DNA from: Ailurus styani
Taxonomy: Eukaryota > Chordata > Mammalia > Carnivora > Ailuridae
NCBI GenBank assembly: GCA_002007465.1
Contig: LNAC01000064.1
Span: 4,200,448-4,264,447 of the forward strand
Reading direction: 5' to 3'
DNA length: 64,000 bases
The notes below the pieces were generated by a model that saw nothing but the letters and a program-made list of their open reading frames with translations, had not been told where the DNA came from and made no database searches. How positions within the stretch are numbered: the first letter of the stretch is position 1; each line of letters begins with the position of its first letter. Both the position numbers and the translations under genes were made by a program. Of this stretch, positions 60,901 through 64,000 are shown piece by piece.

Positions 60901-61696
60901 AGAATTTGGTATACCTCTCAGGGCAAGAAAATTCAGGATCAGATTCACGTATTTAAAATTTCTTCAGCAAAACACATACTTTTATGTGTATCCTAAAGAA
61001 ACGGTGAGATTTGGCTTATTCTTCTCTCAGCTGAGAATGTGAAGGGACATTTACAACTACTACTATCACTCCTCTACGTATTACTTGGTTTCGAATTACT
61101 CAATTTCATCACTCTTTCATGTGGCCTGCCACCAGGGCAGATAACAGGAATCACTGTCGGGGACTTGGGGATTCTCTCCTTTGAATTCTCCATTCACCTT
61201 CTTTACACAAAAGGTCATGTCTCACTTCCCAGTCTTATTTCTCCATTCCAGTTTCAACACCAAACACAAGAATTCAAACCTAAGGTCCAAAGTTTGTAAG
61301 TAGCAGGTATAGCCAAAGACTGGAAATTATTTAGCTACATAATCCATTTACAAAATTCTTCACTAGATCAAAATGATATGAAGTTATTATAATTCATGTT
61401 ATTAACAATTATGTGACTTTTCTGAACTGTTACACAGGAAGATATAACAGAGTATTCATCTCCTTTACAACATAAAAGGGGTTCCCTTGTGAGGGTAAGA
61501 CACTACCCATAATTTATAGGGAATTCTTCCTCGCTTTTTTATATGAAGAAGCTGCAAACAGAATCTAGACTACATTATCTGCTATTTTCACCACCGTCAT
61601 TAACCTATAGCAGTCCAAGTGAGGAAATTAATAATAGTACAATAAATGCCACTATCCAAGTCAGCATTTCTGAACCCTGTTAAATTTCTGAAAAGA

Positions 61697-62090
61697 TAGT
61701 TGTCTTAGTCCATTTGGGCTGCTATAAAAAAAATATCACAGACTGGGTAGCTTGGTAGCTTGTAAGAGCAACAAATATTTTTCACAGTTCTGGAGGCTAG
61801 GAAGTCCAGGATCAAGGTGCCAACATAGTCTGGTTTGAGGGCCCTCTTCCCGGTTCACAGCTAGTACCTTTTCACTGAGTCCTCATGTGGCAAAAGAGAC
61901 AGGCATCTCTCTGGAGACTCTCTTAAAAGGCACTAATCCCATTTATGAGGGCTCATGACTTAAGCATCTCCCAAAGATCCTACCTCCTAATACCATTATC
62001 TTTGGGGAGAATTTCAATACATGAATTTTGGCAGGAATGGGGATGGGTGAGGGGGAGGAGGACACATTCAAATGACTACTATAATAGTCA
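61697..62090 (+). mobile_element. Medium-reiterated interspersed repeat, family not asserted
   Basis: TTAGTCCATTTGGGCTGCTA, TTTTCACAGTTCTGGAGGCT, GGAAGTCCAGGATCAAGGTG, CACTAATCCCATTTATGAGG, TCTCCCAAAGATCCTACCTC, ACATGAATTTTGGCAGG follow a well-known mammalian repeat in order. I recognise the sequence but not its Repbase name with certainty. Confidence 0.8.
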
Positions 62091-62342
62091 TTTAAATTAA
62101 TCCCACCTCATTTAAGAGAACTGAAGTGTTTTTTTTCTAAAGGCTGTATAAATATTGTTAATAGCCTTACCAACACTTCCTTCAGCATAGTGCTCAAGCT
62201 TCAAGCACAAGATAGGATACTTCCCTCTTTGAGACTACCTAAAGAAATAGTGGATTTCCACAGCACCAAAACATGCAAGGAGAAAGGACGAGATTGTCCT
62301 GTAACTCCAAGCACTAACCAGAGATTAAATTAACAAAGCTGT

Positions 62343-62408
62343 TTATCCCCAGTTTTTTTTTTTTTTTGGTTTTTTTGTGTGTGTGAGGGGGGGTTATCCC
62401 CAGTTTTT
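62343..62408 (-). repeat. Tail-only retroposition scar with target-site duplication
   Basis: TTATCCCCAGTTTTT occurs at 62343-62357 and 62394-62408. The 36 bases between them are T/G homopolymer-like, and in reverse read C-rich, (AC)n, then A-rich: a poly(A)-tailed scrap with no identifiable body. Confidence 0.75.
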
Positions 62409-63069
62409 ACTGATAATTTTAAAGTTTTGGTTTAACTACAAAAGATTTTTGGGTTTTTTTCTATGAACTGTGAGTATTCTCTAATTAGCCTTGAATACAG
62501 TCACATTTATCAAGTCAAAAGATTTTATAGGGTTTTGGGGGGGGGAATTGTTGCTTTTGTTGTTTTTTAAACTTTCTAGGTGATACAAAGGCCCAAACAG
62601 TTCTTTAAAAACATATTTACTACTGCTCTAGGTTGAAGAAATTTTGCAAGACTTATTAATAAGATGATCAAAGAAAGCATATACACGCATAGAATAAGAA
62701 CTATGTCACAAGTCTTGCCCTCTTTTACAGGTGAGGCCCACAGAGAATGAAAAGCAAGAATATGCAAAAGGAGAGGAGCACATACTTAAGTGTAAGTTAC
62801 TGAGCTATGTGCTGGATCCACATGTATTTATTAGAGTGAACTAGTTAAATAAATAAGTCAGACCTGGACCACTGATGATGTGTCATGAATCAAATTCTGT
62901 AACCAAAGTCAAAAAAAAAAAAAGAAGAAGAAGAAAAAAAAAAAGCTCACAAGTAAAATCTGAAAGATCTAAAGGTGGGGATGATGACAGATATGTCTCC
63001 CAGAGTAAAGAGCTAACGGTTAAATATTTTCTGAGTGAAATATCAATGTATTAAAAATAATTCAGTGTG

Positions 63070-63345
63070 GATATGAGGAATTTGAGAAACAAGACAGAGG
63101 ATCATAGGGGAAGGGAAGGAAAAATGAAATAAGATTAAACCAGAGAGAGAGACAAACCATACCACTCTTAATTAATCTCAGGAAACAAACTGAGGGTTGC
63201 TGGAGGGGAGTGGGGTGGGAAGGATGGGTGGCTGAGTGATGGACACTGGCAAGGGTATATGCTATGGTGAGTACTGTGAATTGTGTTAAGACTGATAAAT
63301 CACAGACCTGTACCCCTGAAACAAATAATACATTATATGTTAACT
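63070..63345 (+). mobile_element. Young 5'-truncated L1 3' end
   Basis: L1 3' UTR (AAACAAACTGAGGGTTGCTG, TACATTATATGTTAACTA). Target-site duplication AAAAATAATTCAGTGTG at 63053-63069 and, with one change, 63346-63362. Confidence 0.96.
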
Positions 63346-63403
63346 AAAAATAATTCAATGTGAACATCATGGTGGCCTTTATTTGACCTAACACAAGAAC
63401 TTG

Positions 63404-63760
63404 GGGGCACCTGGGTGGCTCAGATGGTTGGGCATCTGCCTTTGGCTCAGGTCATGATCTCAGCGGGGAGCTTGCTTCTCCCTCTCCCTCTGCCTCTCCC
63501 CCTGCTTGTGCTCTGTCTCTGTCTCTGTCTCTCTCTCAAATGAATCTTCTTTTTTTTTTTAAGACTTTATTTATTTATTTGACAGAGAGAGGTCACAAGT
63601 AGGCAGAGCGAGAGGGGGAAGCAGGCTCCCTGCTGAGCAGAGAGCCCGATGCGGGGCTCAATTCCACGACCCTGAGATCATGACCTGAGCCAAAGGCATA
63701 GGCTTAACCCACTGAGCCACCCAAGCGCCCCTCAAATGAATAAATCTTCAAAAAAAAAAT
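63404..63760 (+). mobile_element. Can-SINE hosting another SINE
   Basis: Plus SINE interrupted in its CT/tail region by a minus SINE. Flanked by ACTTGGG on both sides. Confidence 0.93.
63546..63730 (-). mobile_element. Can-SINE (gene-sense) nested in a SINE
   Basis: Minus SINE with target-site duplication CTCAAATGAAT at 63535-63545 and 63731-63741. Confidence 0.96.
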
Positions 63761-63813
63761 TTAATACAACTTGGGTCACCTTGTTGTCAAAAAAAATCTA
63801 TAAAACTCATTAC

Positions 63814-63998
63814 AGGGGCACCTGGGTGACTTGGTCAGTTGAGCTACATACTCTTGGCTTCAGCTCAGGTCATGATCTCAGGATGGAAAAATTGAGATCC
63901 ATACTCAGCAGAGAGTCTCCTTGAGATTCTCCCCCTCTCCCTCCAGTTCGTGCATGTGAACTCACTAAAATAAATAAGTCTTTAAAAAAAAAAATTTA
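63814..63998 (+). mobile_element. Older Can-SINE
   Basis: Head GGGGCACCTGGGTGACTTGG, diverged body, tail AAATAAATAAGTCTTTAAAA; reaches the window edge. Confidence 0.9.
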
Positions 63999-64000
63999 GT

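Larger units (their letters stand above)
31166..64000 (-). other. VPS13B intron 3 (partial) contents
   Basis: I looked for the preceding exon (human E-L-K-L-P-F... to L-K-L-K-D-G-I-Q) and did not find it, so intron 3 probably extends beyond the window; human intron 3 is tens of kilobases by recall. Repeats are listed separately. Stretches with nothing I recognise: 34240-36220, 37960-39930, 41090-42780, 43000-43390, 43900-44690, 60920-61690 and 62100-62340. Positions 36230-37130 are slightly more GC-rich and carry two adjacent minus-strand ORFs of 121 and 128 codons that I could not assign. Confidence 0.6.

Noticed and set aside
31166..64000. VPS13B exon 3
   Set aside because: I looked for minus-strand sequence encoding the segment ending L-K-L-K-D-G-I-Q next to a donor and found none; a short exon could be missed by eye, so a computed search is still worthwhile.

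Overview
This is 64 kb of a mammalian carnivore genome. The clearest sign is the large number of tRNA-derived Can-SINE insertions (head GGGCGCCTGGGTGGCTCAG, CT-rich middle, AATAAA-rich tail). The youngest copies have a GTGGGTTAAAGCC…TCTCTGCTCAGCAGGGAGCC body, which from memory fits arctoid carnivores, most likely a mustelid, rather than dog or cat. Base composition is AT-rich and typical of introns.

One protein-coding gene is visible, on the minus strand: five internal exons that I identify as exons 4 to 8 of VPS13B (COH1), a very large bridge-like lipid-transfer protein of the Golgi. In transcription order they are 31165-31045, 20410-20243, 15440-15259, 11632-11458 and 4283-4015. All five are bounded by AG/GT. 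The split codons join in phase across every junction, giving one open frame of 305 codons, about residues 98-402 by human numbering recalled from memory. I found neither exon 3 nor exon 9, so the window begins inside intron 8 and ends inside intron 3. No promoter, complete gene, functional RNA gene or CRISPR array is present.

Everything else is intron, much of it made of transposons. Intron 8 (1-4014) holds an L2, an old L1 and an inverted pair of L1 3' segments. Intron 7 (4284-11457) holds old L1 pieces, two gene-sense SINEs just upstream of exon 8, and a young L1 3' end. Introns 6 to 4 hold scattered SINEs, MIRs, L2, DNA-transposon relics, and a young L1 that contains a 199-base assembly gap. 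Intron 3 (31166-64000) holds a gammaretrovirus-like ERV fragment, SINE clusters and, at 45.9-60.5 kb, a dense L1 block. In that block a nearly full-length L1 (about 50996-58260) has inserted into an older L1, splitting it into 49965-50995 and 58261-60450. All L1 ORFs are broken.

I found no previously undescribed biological system. The most useful observations are the unusual A-rich 3' splice site of exon 4, the L1-in-L1 structure, a 36-bp fold-back inverted repeat at an L1 junction, an inverted L1 pair sharing a breakpoint, a 34-bp direct repeat 1.2 kb apart, a tail-only retroposition scar, and a strong bias of SINEs towards the orientation antisense to VPS13B.
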